Positions 43,348 to 52,124 of a stretch of 64,000 nucleotides of DNA are shown piece after piece. Below the pieces are notes generated by a model. That model was not told the origin of the DNA and searched no databases. It saw only the letters and a list, made by a program, of their open reading frames with translations. The number at the start of each line of letters is the position of its first letter. The stretch's first letter is position 1. Source of the stretch: Idiomarina loihiensis. Its GTDB lineage: Bacteria; Pseudomonadota; Gammaproteobacteria; Enterobacterales; Alteromonadaceae. The stretch is taken from positions 2,170,001 through 2,234,000 of the forward strand of contig NZ_CP074112.1 of the NCBI RefSeq assembly GCF_024584785.1. Direction: 5' to 3'. The position numbers and the translations under genes are program-made.

Positions 43348-45905
43348 CCTTCGTTCCTCGTTATGGGTGAGCGCGGCAATAGACTTCGAAAAATACGCCA
43401 CCCTTTACCTAATAAATTCGCTACTGACCTCATCCGCGGGGCCATATGTAAAAACAGATGTTGATACCCTTTAATACCGATACCAACAACTTCTCGTAAA
43501 CTTTGAATCGGTCTGTCGACACTATCTTCCGGGCGCCAACCTAACCACGCATCGGCTCGAGCAAAGGTTGCCCGTAAAAACGCTCGCTCTTGCTCATAGG
43601 AGTCAAACAGCACTCTGGTCCCCACACTTTGTCCGCGCCGCGATTTGATATGAAGCTTTACAGCGGTTTGTTGAGAACCGTCGTGCAGGATAAGGTGAAC
43701 GATTTCGCCTTCGCGTAGCAACAGTCCCTTGGGCAACTCTAACCCCACCCCGGCATGAGAGAAGTCGGTCATGGTAACTTGATACATGCGCTCTTCATTA
43801 TCAACGATGGTGACCGCTTGTTTTACGTTAATACGGTGCGCCTGTCTTACTTGCTTGGCCTCTTCAGCCACAGCCACAGCGCCGCCCAATAAAATGAGGT
43901 TGTAAATCACCCAAAAGAGATTCAAAACAACCGTCAAATACTCATCTTTCGGTCCGTCGTAAAGGCGCCAAACGCCAAAACCAAAACAAAGGAAGCTGAG
44001 ACTGATTAAAGTGATATAGGGCCAAGATATTCGCCAATCAAAAAAAGAGCGTTCGGTAACACCGCCTTTTTGCGTAACATTAAACTTGCCATGCTTGGGC
44101 GAAATTAAGGCGACGGTTGTGGGGCGTAATATGTACCAAGCTAAAACGGTTTCATACATTTCAGCCCAAAAGGAGTGACGAAACTTTCCATGTGACCGAG
44201 AATTAGCTAAATTCGCGTGAACGAGGTGCGGGATCGCATAAATCGCAATCATAATCGCCGGCGCAAATACGATGTAACTATGCAAAAGTAGAAATGCTAA
44301 GGGCGCGAGTAAGAATATGACACGTGGAATACCATTTAAAAAATACAACATAGCATTGGCATAACACAGTCGCTGGCCCCAGTTGAGCCCTTTGCCTGTC
44401 AGCGGATTATCCAGTCTAAATATCTGTGCCATACCACGCGCCCAACGTATACGCTGACCGATATGCGCCGATAGACTCTCAGTCGCCAACCCTGCCGCCA
44501 ATGGTATATTCAAGTACGCTGAGTTGTAGCCAAGGCGATGTAACTTTAATGCCGTGTGCGCATCTTCAGTCACAGTCTCGACAGCAATACCACCAACCTC
44601 TTCCAGTGGTCCACGTTTAATGACCGCACATGAACCGCAAAAGAACGAAGCATTCCACATGTCATTGCCATCTTGAATAAGCCCGTAAAACAATTCTCCT
44701 TCGTTTGGATTCTTGCGGAAGACACGTAAGTTTTTCTCAAACGGATCGGCTGAATAAAAGTGATGCGGCGTTTGCACTAACGCCAGCTTTTCGTCGCGTA
44801 AAAACCAACCCATTGTTAGTTGCAAAAAGCCACGCGTCGGAATGTGATCACAGTCAAATATCGCTATGTAATCACCTTTAGAAAAACGCAACGCGTGATT
44901 TAAGTTACCCGCTTTTGCGTGACTGTTGTCAGGCCGAGTTAAGTAGGTTACGTCAATGTCATGGCAGAAATCTCGAATTTCATCACGCTTACCATCATCC
45001 AGCACATAGACCTTTAACTTCTCTTGCGGCCAATCAATAACTTGCGCCGCCAAAATTGTATGGCGAACGACTGATAATGGCTCATTGTAAGTTGGTATAA
45101 ACACATCAACGCTCGGCCAACGGCTTAGGTCACTCGGTAACGGTGCAACTTTTCGCTGCAACGGCCACGCTGACTGAATATACCCCAATGTCAGAATGGT
45201 CCAGGCGTATACCTCTGCGCTCAGCAAGATAAGTCCGAATATCATGTCGGCGGTGACATCCCAGTTGATGGTTTGCGTGACGCGCCAAAACAAGTAACGT
45301 GTACTTACTAATATCGACAAAGTCACCATCAACAATAACGGTATGCGGCCACGAATATTACGTACCCACAACGCGACCGCCCAGAAACATAAAAGCAAGA
45401 TCCCTTGCGAAGTGGCCTCCATCGGCAGACCGATAATAATTAATGCCGTTACACTTGCAATAATGGTCAACAAAATTCGAAATGGCAGATTCCAACGGGT
45501 GGTTTCACTTTGCGCTCGTTGCTGAAAAAATCGTTCAAACCAAAGGGTGGCCCAACGTAAGGGATGTCGCAGGGTTGAGCGTAAGCCTTGTTGGGTTAAT
45601 TCTACCGGTGTTGCGACAGACCAACCTTGTTGCTGACGTTGTTGCCGCTCTTGCCGTGTTTTTCCAACCACAAGCCACATTGCTTGTAGAACAACTCGGA
45701 CTACGTCTAAGGGGCCAAGTTGATCCCAACGCACATGCGGAAACCAAAAACGCAAACTACGACGCTCGTTTGTTGCCGAGGCAGATGTCGTTGTAGCACT
45801 TACTTGCAGGAACACGACCTCTAAATAAAGGATCACTAGATTCATGCCAGCACGCAGACTGGACTGTCTGCGCCTGAGCTCGCGCCACTGCTGACGAATT
45901 AACAT
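43344..45905 (-). CDS. bcsA: BcsA, cellulose synthase catalytic subunit
   Basis: 853 residues, GT2 glycosyltransferase with about eight membrane helices and a C-terminal PilZ domain. Catalytic motifs: VDVFIPTYNEP, VYVLDDGKRDE, FDCDHIPTRGF, TEDAHTALKLHRLGY and QRIRWARGM (QxxRW). PilZ: RQAHR followed by DFSHAGVGLELP, i.e. an intact c-di-GMP-binding RxxxR and D/NxSxxG. It polymerises UDP-glucose and exports the chain on c-di-GMP binding. The start at 45905 forms a TAATG overlap with bcsQ; an in-frame start at 45938 is less likely. Confidence 0.95.
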   Translation of the reverse strand: MLIRQQWRELRRRQSSLRAGMNLVILYLEVVFLQVSATTTSASATNERRSLRFWFPHVRWDQLGPLDVVRVVLQAMWLVVGKTRQERQQRQQQGWSVATPVELTQQGLRSTLRHPLRWATLWFERFFQQRAQSETTRWNLPFRILLTIIASVTALIIIGLPMEATSQGILLLCFWAVALWVRNIRGRIPLLLMVTLSILVSTRYLFWRVTQTINWDVTADMIFGLILLSAEVYAWTILTLGYIQSAWPLQRKVAPLPSDLSRWPSVDVFIPTYNEPLSVVRHTILAAQVIDWPQEKLKVYVLDDGKRDEIRDFCHDIDVTYLTRPDNSHAKAGNLNHALRFSKGDYIAIFDCDHIPTRGFLQLTMGWFLRDEKLALVQTPHHFYSADPFEKNLRVFRKNPNEGELFYGLIQDGNDMWNASFFCGSCAVIKRGPLEEVGGIAVETVTEDAHTALKLHRLGYNSAYLNIPLAAGLATESLSAHIGQRIRWARGMAQIFRLDNPLTGKGLNWGQRLCYANAMLYFLNGIPRVIFLLAPLAFLLLHSYIVFAPAIMIAIYAIPHLVHANLANSRSHGKFRHSFWAEMYETVLAWYILRPTTVALISPKHGKFNVTQKGGVTERSFFDWRISWPYITLISLSFLCFGFGVWRLYDGPKDEYLTVVLNLFWVIYNLILLGGAVAVAEEAKQVRQAHRINVKQAVTIVDNEERMYQVTMTDFSHAGVGLELPKGLLLREGEIVHLILHDGSQQTAVKLHIKSRRGQSVGTRVLFDSYEQERAFLRATFARADAWLGWRPEDSVDRPIQSLREVVGIGIKGYQHLFLHMAPRMRSVANLLGKGWRIFRSLLPRSPITRNEG

Positions 45906-46618
45906 TACAATTCTGACTCCGCTGCTTCTTGCAGCCAATGTGCGAGCTCAGCAATATCGGTATTACCTTGTGCTCCCAAGGTATATTCATAAAGAAGCTG
46001 TTGCGTTGCTAACGCTTCTGGAATGTGTTGGTCACGATTAATGTAAAGCGGCAACAGCCAATCCGGATCGAGTTCGGCCCGACAGAGATCAAAGATGTCG
46101 CGCGGCAATTCAAGGTGAGGGGCTACTTTATTCATAATCGCACGATAGCGAAGCTGTATTGGCCGAGATTCAAACCTTTGCCAACGTTTCAAATTCATAT
46201 AGCAGCGCGGCTCTGGCTCCAAAACCAGAAGACATGAAGTTTCCTTGGGCAAGTCGATGCTTGGCGCAAAACTGAAGCCTGTGGGTAAGTTAATTAACAG
46301 CCAATCAACCTTATACTCTTGCAATTCCTGCAACTGTTGCAAAAGCCGATCAAAACGCTTCTGCTGCTGTTCAGCAGGTTGTTGGTCTTTGTCGACGCCA
46401 AAGGGCGCAACGATAACGCCTGACGCAGCTAAAAATGTTTGCTGCAAGTCCATGTCGTCACCGAGCGGCTGCCCGAAGTGTGCGGCAAGATGATTTTGCG
46501 CACAACAATCAACAACAGCGACGTGCGCGTCGCCGCTTCGCAGGGCTGCCGCAAGGTTCGCAACTAAAGTCGTTGCACCAGCGCCGCCAACTAGACTCTC
46601 CAAGGCAAGTAGCTTCAT
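45905..46618 (-). CDS. bcsQ: BcsQ (YhjQ), MinD/ParA-like ATPase of the cellulose operon
   Basis: 237 residues. The deviant P-loop reads LVGGAGATTLVANLAAAL: the ParA-type lysine is replaced by Ala, comparable to enterobacterial BcsQ where the loop is also altered. AVVDCCAQN and LLINLPTG follow at switch positions. In E. coli BcsQ, with BcsR and BcsE, stabilises the Bcs macrocomplex and polar localisation. The start at 46618 is preceded by GAGGAATAGG and fits the family N terminus; an upstream in-frame ATG at 46786 would overlap the small gene before it. Confidence 0.85.
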   Translation of the reverse strand: MKLLALESLVGGAGATTLVANLAAALRSGDAHVAVVDCCAQNHLAAHFGQPLGDDMDLQQTFLAASGVIVAPFGVDKDQQPAEQQQKRFDRLLQQLQELQEYKVDWLLINLPTGFSFAPSIDLPKETSCLLVLEPEPRCYMNLKRWQRFESRPIQLRYRAIMNKVAPHLELPRDIFDLCRAELDPDWLLPLYINRDQHIPEALATQQLLYEYTLGAQGNTDIAELAHWLQEAAESEL

Positions 46619-46619
46619 C

Positions 46620-46805
46620 CTATTCCTCGCTGACACTGCTGTTAACAGACTCGCCGGTACTGAACAGACGCCACTTTTTGCGAATTGCTTCGACACGTTG
46701 CGTCGCAACAGTCTCAACAAATGGTTGCTCATACGAAGGGACAAAGCGGTGCAGATTGCGGATGTCCAGAGCAGTCGTTCTTGCACCTTGTTTAGTTGAA
46801 CTCAA
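46620..46805 (-). CDS. BcsR/BcsP-like small protein (tentative)
   Basis: About 61 residues, stop 1 bp before the bcsQ start. The C-terminal half (LHRFVPSYEQPFVE... VEAIRKKWRLFSTG) resembles the pattern of short BcsR/BcsP proteins, which end with a helix and a KRWPLL-like segment. The start is uncertain: a TTG at 46805 has GAGGG 6 bases upstream, and an in-frame GTG lies at 46817. Its place as the first gene of the bcs operon is where bcsR sits in E. coli. Function inferred from position. Confidence 0.5.
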   Translation of the reverse strand: MSSTKQGARTTALDIRNLHRFVPSYEQPFVETVATQRVEAIRKKWRLFSTGESVNSSVSEE

Positions 46806-47066
46806 AACAGCCCTCACTGAAAGTCTAACTTATTGATTACATTTATATATGACCAATATAGCTAGTGTTAATTTTTAGATAAAGCAACAATTTGTCTGTA
46901 ATTTCCAGTTTACCCTCTGATTTCACCTATTCAGCTCCATCCATGGTCAGGTACTTTTTACCAGAGCTCCATTCGTCCGATATCTCCATAATCACCGCTG
47001 TGACTAATCTGAGGCAAGAGGCCTTGTAATCCCCCCAAAAATAGGAGTAGTTATGCGTAGAAAGTG

Positions 47067-47678
47067 CTAGTACTGATTGAACTCTGCTCTTGTCTTCATG
47101 GCGCTCGAAAAAATATCGACAAGTGGCTGAAGATCGAGATTCACACCAGAAACATTGGCATAGACCCACTCTTCCTGCGATATTTCAGGCCACAATACAT
47201 CATAACCAAGTGCAAATAGCATTTCTTCAAAAAAGAATCGTTGCGCACGCCCATTACCTTCCCGAAATGGATGTAATAAATTAATCTCGCAGTATAAATC
47301 AGCCACATCACGCACGAAAACTTCAGGTGTTTTTGCATATTTTAGCAAAGGAATTTGGCGAAATAATCTATCAGCCTCAGTTTTTATTCTTGACGCCGTG
47401 CAGAATCGAGTTGCGCCTTTTGAAATATCAATTGTTCGTAACTCGCCAGCCCAATCGTATACATCCTGAAATAAATGCAGATGTAAACGCTGCAGATGCT
47501 CGAGTGTGAACTCTTGAATGTCTAATGTCGTGGATGTGTAGGATTTATAACGTAGGGTAGTAAATTCTATTTCGGCAGCGGCTAGAGTTTCCTCATCGCG
47601 GATATTGAGCTTGTTAACCAAAACATCGGCGTCCGGATAACAATACGGGTCTTTACCAACGCCGTACTTATCTCGCAT
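47067..47678 (-). CDS. fic: Fic-domain protein (AMP transferase, toxin of YhfG-Fic pair)
   Basis: 203 residues with the complete Fic motif HPFREGNGRAQRFF near residue 138 (catalytic His and ATP-phosphate-binding GNGR) and upstream helices ETLAAAEIEFTT and FQDVYDWAGELRTIDISKG, typical of the E. coli-type Fic. Fic enzymes AMPylate protein hydroxyls. It overlaps the 3' end of a YhfG-like gene in the order antitoxin-toxin. It is the last coding unit inside island 1, next to the conserved right end, and could stabilise the island. Confidence 0.88.
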   Translation of the reverse strand: MRDKYGVGKDPYCYPDADVLVNKLNIRDEETLAAAEIEFTTLRYKSYTSTTLDIQEFTLEHLQRLHLHLFQDVYDWAGELRTIDISKGATRFCTASRIKTEADRLFRQIPLLKYAKTPEVFVRDVADLYCEINLLHPFREGNGRAQRFFFEEMLFALGYDVLWPEISQEEWVYANVSGVNLDLQPLVDIFSSAMKTRAEFNQY

Positions 47679-47820
47679 ATTTACGTTTTAAAGATGCGAT
47701 AGACTGCTTTTCAGAAGACTCTTTCATTTTAAGGCCTTCATACCCAAGACTGGTTTTGAAGTTCTCAATATTTGGAACAAAGCGCTCTTGTTTATCTGGG
47801 CTGTTTTTTGTGCGTTTCAT
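47668..47820 (-). CDS. YhfG-like antitoxin of Fic
   Basis: A 50-residue ORF starting MKRTKNSPDKQERF and ending in ASLKRKYAR; its stop overlaps the fic start codon by 3 bp (ATGCGAGATAA arrangement). The central NFKTSLGYEGLKM and the terminal Arg/Tyr-rich helix match the pattern of YhfG (DUF2559), the short partner encoded directly upstream of fic in enterobacteria, which inhibits Fic. A second ATG lies 6 bp upstream (47826). Confidence 0.7.
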   Translation of the reverse strand: MKRTKNSPDKQERFVPNIENFKTSLGYEGLKMKESSEKQSIASLKRKYAR

Positions 47821-47891
47821 TATCATGTACCCTTATGATGAGTCGCATAAATTATAACCTATGCCACTCGTCTAAGCCATGTCCAATACGG

Positions 47892-48160
<269 letters not shown>

Positions 48161-48190
48161 TAATTCTATAGCCTGACATTGATAGCAAGT

Positions 48191-48234
48191 ACTAACTTTG
48201 AGGCTTTTGTGCCGATTCTGTGCCAAAATTGTGA
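48191..48234 (+). repeat. Left-end signature of island 2
   Basis: ACTAAC at 48191 (31 bases after CCA), then TGTGCCGATTC and TGTGCCAAAAT at 48208 and 48219, followed by a partial third unit (TGTGAC, 48230). Same arrangement and spacing as after att copies 1 and 3. Confidence 0.6.
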
Positions 48235-48349
48235 CTTGTTAAGGTTTTGCCTCCAAGTTTCATGACCTTCGCACAACATTCTTGCTCTTAATCGATTTAG
48301 GAAGCAAATTCTGTCGTTTTCTCTTAAGCATAAACAACAATATTCAATT

Positions 48350-49236
48350 TTAAGCATCGTCTTTAAATAATTCCTGTGCTGTATAATACAAGCTTTGATC
48401 AAAACGACGTTCTGGACTTAACTCTTTGTGCCCGCCATTCATAATCACATTTGTGATGCTAGATAATTTCATAATTGGATTATAACGTCGAGGATGATTC
48501 ATAAATCTACGAGTCATTTTACCATTCAGAGCAAATTCTTTGTCAGTCTGCAGGTTGAAAGCCATTTGAGTATAAATATTATGAATATTTACCTTATCTG
48601 TTTGTGTTAGTTCGTAAAGAATCCTTGCAAGCCTTAGCGTTGATCTATAAAGCCTTGTAACTTTCCCCACATCTCGCTCTCTTGATGCGCAATCAATAAA
48701 GGTACGGCAAATAGCAAAGTCGCTCCAAACAAAAATATCATATGCATTACCCTTATCAATAATCGGTGACTTACCCAATGTCTTCCATATTGGATGTAAT
48801 AAAAAAGGTTTTTGGTAGTCTTTAAACTCTGTAAATATTTTATTTAAACACCCAATGATTTCCTCCCTTTTACTCAACATTTCAACAGTATTATCCCAAT
48901 GTTGAATTGTCGAACAGGTAGGCTCTAAGATTTCCTTTAGTCTCGCTCTAAATGGTTTTATCGAATCAAAAATACCTAGCGCGGCGTAAGAAGTACTTGC
49001 AGGTCTAATCACCAACTCGGTACCCCAGTCAGACTCTCTGTCGTTTGCAGTGGTATCGTCCGGAATAACTGTAAGCTTAACTTCCAAGGCTCGAATTTTG
49101 ACTCGAATAAAAAACTCAATTCATTATTTGCCACATCGGTACCAAATATAAAATCAAAACCTTCTTCTCGCGCTTCTACCTGAAGCTCTTGATTCGTGCA
49201 TAGGTATACAGCAGAAGTATTTGTGTGAATCGCCAC
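48350..49236 (-). pseudogene. HindVP-family type II restriction endonuclease, truncated and frameshifted
   Basis: The main part (48350-49087) contains LEVKLTVIPDDTT and GTELVIRPASTSYAALG, the diagnostic core of HindVP-like endonucleases. The preceding part (49009-49236, EEGFDFIFGTDVANNELSF) lies in another frame. Adding one T to a T6 run (49109-49114) restores a continuous reading ANNELSFFIRVKIRALEVKL. The N-terminal ~50 residues normally present are also missing, and no partner methyltransferase is in the window. The stretch is visibly AT-rich compared with neighbours, suggesting separate transfer. Confidence 0.75.
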
Positions 49237-49295
49237 TAGTTGAAAACTATTTTTAATTAATGTACCCTTAAGCTGCTTATTTAGAACTGTAGGTA

Positions 49296-49640
49296 ATGAT
49301 GCTTAGACTCGGATTTTTAATACTGGTGCTTGTTGCTGTTCTGACTCAAATCAGTCAGGCGGTTGCTGATGTGCATCAATCTCACCAGTCCTCTTCTGAG
49401 CAACACCTCAATTTTGAGCATGACGAATCCCACATCGATAAGCGCAATCTCCCTAAAAGTGGAGAAATCAGCTTTGACTACCATCACTGCTGTCACTGCC
49501 ATGGCTCATTTCATTTATATGCCATGGAGACTGAAAAAACTCTCGCGTTACCACGAATGGGCACAATACGTCCTGGGTATACTGAGTTTTACACTAACCC
49601 TCTATCATCTCCGCTGTTCCGGCCTCCCATCTCCTCATAA
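49296..49640 (+). CDS. Small His/Cys-rich exported protein heading metal-efflux operon 1
   Basis: About 114 residues. Signal peptide (MLRLGFLILVLVAVLTQISQAVA) and a mature part with many His (DVHQSHQSSS, NFEHDESHID) and the cluster DYHHCCHCHGSFH. A plausible periplasmic metal chelator or sensor. Similar small genes head the second efflux operon at 61531. ATG at 49296 or 49299. It precedes the CzcC-like gene by 73 bp. Confidence 0.65.
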   Translation: MMLRLGFLILVLVAVLTQISQAVADVHQSHQSSSEQHLNFEHDESHIDKRNLPKSGEISFDYHHCCHCHGSFHLYAMETEKTLALPRMGTIRPGYTEFYTNPLSSPLFRPPISS

Positions 49641-49713
49641 CTGCCTAATAAGCTGCTATAGCAGCGCAAAAAAATCATTATTTTACGCAGTAATATGACT
49701 GAGGAGTCTATCT

Positions 49714-50964
49714 ATGGGTCCGTTTTCGACACATAGCAAACGCTTGTTTATTGCCGTAAGTCTGGCAATAAGTTCAAGCTACGCCAATGCACAGCAGTTG
49801 CCCGAGCAATGGCAAAAAACTGTGCAGCAACACCCCAGTGTTGAAGCCGCTCAACAGCAGGCTGAAGCGCTGATCCAACAGGGCAAACAATTAAATCAGC
49901 CTTTGTACAACCCTAGCTTATCGTCACGCTTAGAGCGTGAGGGTGGCATCAATAATTACGCTGTTGGTCTAAGCCAAACGCTGGACTGGAGCACTCGCAA
50001 TGAAGCAAGAGCCAGTCAGAGTGACGCCATGACGGCTATGGCAGTGAGTATTTATCGCCAGTCGGCGACATCGCATGCTAAAACTCTGTTGAATGCCTAT
50101 GTGCAATGGCTGGATGCAAAACAGCGTTACGCACTGGCGGAGCAGCAAGAGAAAATCGTTAAACAGGCGATAAACTTGGTTGCCGAACGACGTAAAGCCG
50201 GTGACTTAGGTGCCGTCGACGAACAACTGACGGTACTCGCACTAAGTCGGCAACTGCAACAAACGGCAGCGGCTTATCAACAGCTGCAATCCGCTGAAGC
50301 AGAGTTAAACGCTCTGCTAACCACGATTGACGTCGCTCAACTCTCCGTGAATGAGGAGCTATTTAACGTTGAACCTGCGTTAACGGCTCGCTGGCAACAA
50401 CATCCGGCGTTAAAAGCTGCTTACCTGCAATGGCAATTAAAGCGCGCCGATGTCGACTGGAAACGCTCGTTAACCACCGCCAACCCAACCATAGGCGTCG
50501 AAGCGGGCGAGAACGATAACGAAACAGTGGTTGGCTTATCATTCAGCATTCCACTACAGATTCGCAATAACTACAGCGATGCAGTACGCGCAGCCAATAG
50601 CGAAGCTGTTGCTGAAGAAAAACGTTTGATTGCACTAAGGCAACAATGGCAAGCAGCACTGAAATCATCTCTTAACAATTATCGCTTTGTGAAAAAACAG
50701 TGGCAAAGCTGGCAAAAAGACTTTCAATCTCGGCAGGATGAGTCGATGCAGGTGATTGAACAGTCCTGGCTCGCCGGTGACCTATCCACCACAGACTACC
50801 TCACCGCTGTGCAACAGCAGCTCGATAGCCAATTTGCAGGGATAGCGCTGCAAACACAATATCGGTTGGCCGCCATTGAATGGTTGTACCGTTCGGGCGA
50901 ACTCAGTAAAGCGCTGACGTTATCGCCGTTAAGCCAGCAAACAAACGCAGAGATTGGAGAGTAA
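49714..50964 (+). CDS. CzcC/CusC-like outer-membrane efflux protein (TolC family)
   Basis: 416 residues: signal peptide (to about ANAQQ), then two long coiled-coil/beta-barrel OEP repeats rich in Gln and Ala (QQAEALIQQGKQLNQPLYNPSL, VDWKRSLTTANPTIGVEAGEND). It forms the outer-membrane duct of the tripartite pump encoded with the next two genes. TGAGGAG lies 8 bases before the ATG. The adaptor gene follows after 3 bp. Confidence 0.88.
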   Translation: MGPFSTHSKRLFIAVSLAISSSYANAQQLPEQWQKTVQQHPSVEAAQQQAEALIQQGKQLNQPLYNPSLSSRLEREGGINNYAVGLSQTLDWSTRNEARASQSDAMTAMAVSIYRQSATSHAKTLLNAYVQWLDAKQRYALAEQQEKIVKQAINLVAERRKAGDLGAVDEQLTVLALSRQLQQTAAAYQQLQSAEAELNALLTTIDVAQLSVNEELFNVEPALTARWQQHPALKAAYLQWQLKRADVDWKRSLTTANPTIGVEAGENDNETVVGLSFSIPLQIRNNYSDAVRAANSEAVAEEKRLIALRQQWQAALKSSLNNYRFVKKQWQSWQKDFQSRQDESMQVIEQSWLAGDLSTTDYLTAVQQQLDSQFAGIALQTQYRLAAIEWLYRSGELSKALTLSPLSQQTNAEIGE

Positions 50965-50967
50965 ACG

Positions 50968-52113
50968 ATGTCAGTAAAACCTTTATACGCAGCAATAGCA
51001 CTTGCGCTGAGCTTTTCGGTTATGGCGCAGGATGAACACGGACACGACGAAAAAGAAGATACCCACAAGGAAGAAGGCAAACACGAGCAAGGTGAACATA
51101 AGGAAAGCTCAGGCGTGGAGCTATCCAGCAAGCAGCTATCCATGGCAGATATCACCACGCGAACCTTGCAAACTCAAGTCATTGAATATCCGGTTTATGC
51201 CCCGGGCGAGGTGGTTGCTAACGACTTTAACAGCTATATCGTGAGTCCGCGCATCGATTCGACCGTACTCAAACGTTTTGTCAGTATTGGCGATCACGTC
51301 GAAAAAGGTGAGCCACTGGCAACCCTCTTCAGCGCCACTATGGCAGAGGCGCAAAGTCAGTATTTGGTCGCACTTAACGAATGGCAACGCGTGCAGTCAC
51401 TAGGTGAGTCAACGGTAGGTGAAAAACGCTTTGTCGAAGCGAGAAATGCCTTTAGCTCAGCGCAAGCGCAACTCAACGCATTTGGTATGTCAGCCAGTGA
51501 CATTAAGCGTTTAAGTAAAGCTGACTACCCTATCGGCGAATACCAACTGACCTCAGAACTTGACGGGATTGTGGTTAGCGATAACTTCAAGCAGGGCCAG
51601 CAAGTTAATGCCGGTAATCACCTGGTTGAAGTGCTGCAAGAAGAAACCTTGTGGGTTAATGCTCGTCTACCAGGCTCAGCTGACCTTAATGTGCAGTTTG
51701 GTGATCCTGTTACAGTGAGTGTCGACAATCAGCGCTTTACGGCAAAAGTCATTCAAGAAGGCCACACAATAGACCATAAAACCCGCACCCGAACGGTACG
51801 ACTTGCGGTCAATAACGAAAAGGACCAATTACACCCCGGTTTATTTGCGGATGTTTATTTCTCAGTCAAGTCGGATGGCCCGGTGCTTGCAGTTAAGGAC
51901 TCAGCCTTGATGCGGGCGCCTGATGGTGACTGGCAGATATTCATTGAGCACGAACCCGGAAAATTTGAACCGAAGAAAGTCGAATTGGTTGCTGAAAAAG
52001 GTCCGTGGAAAGTCATTAGAGGCGTTAAGGAAGGCACAGAATATGTAGACAACGGCGCGTTTTTCGTTCGCTCTCAAATCGCTAAAGGCGGTTTTGACCC
52101 ACATAACCACTAA
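50968..52113 (+). CDS. CzcB/CusB-like periplasmic adaptor (HlyD family)
   Basis: 381 residues with a signal peptide (to about VMAQ) and a striking His/Glu/Lys-rich N-terminal arm (DEHGHDEKEDTHKEEGKHEQ), probably metal-binding. A barrel-sandwich hybrid (PRIDSTVLKRFVSIGDHVEKGEPLATL), alpha-hairpin and beta-barrel domains follow (VSVDNQRFTAKVIQEG). It links the RND pump to the outer-membrane channel. Operon neighbour of the CzcA-like gene with 11 bp between. Confidence 0.88.
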   Translation: MSVKPLYAAIALALSFSVMAQDEHGHDEKEDTHKEEGKHEQGEHKESSGVELSSKQLSMADITTRTLQTQVIEYPVYAPGEVVANDFNSYIVSPRIDSTVLKRFVSIGDHVEKGEPLATLFSATMAEAQSQYLVALNEWQRVQSLGESTVGEKRFVEARNAFSSAQAQLNAFGMSASDIKRLSKADYPIGEYQLTSELDGIVVSDNFKQGQQVNAGNHLVEVLQEETLWVNARLPGSADLNVQFGDPVTVSVDNQRFTAKVIQEGHTIDHKTRTRTVRLAVNNEKDQLHPGLFADVYFSVKSDGPVLAVKDSALMRAPDGDWQIFIEHEPGKFEPKKVELVAEKGPWKVIRGVKEGTEYVDNGAFFVRSQIAKGGFDPHNH

Positions 52114-52124
52114 CAGGAGGTTTT

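Noticed and set aside
46927-47169. 80-codon minus-strand ORF next to bcs/fic
   Set aside because: Overlaps the 3' end of fic in another frame, no Shine-Dalgarno and composition unlike a protein.
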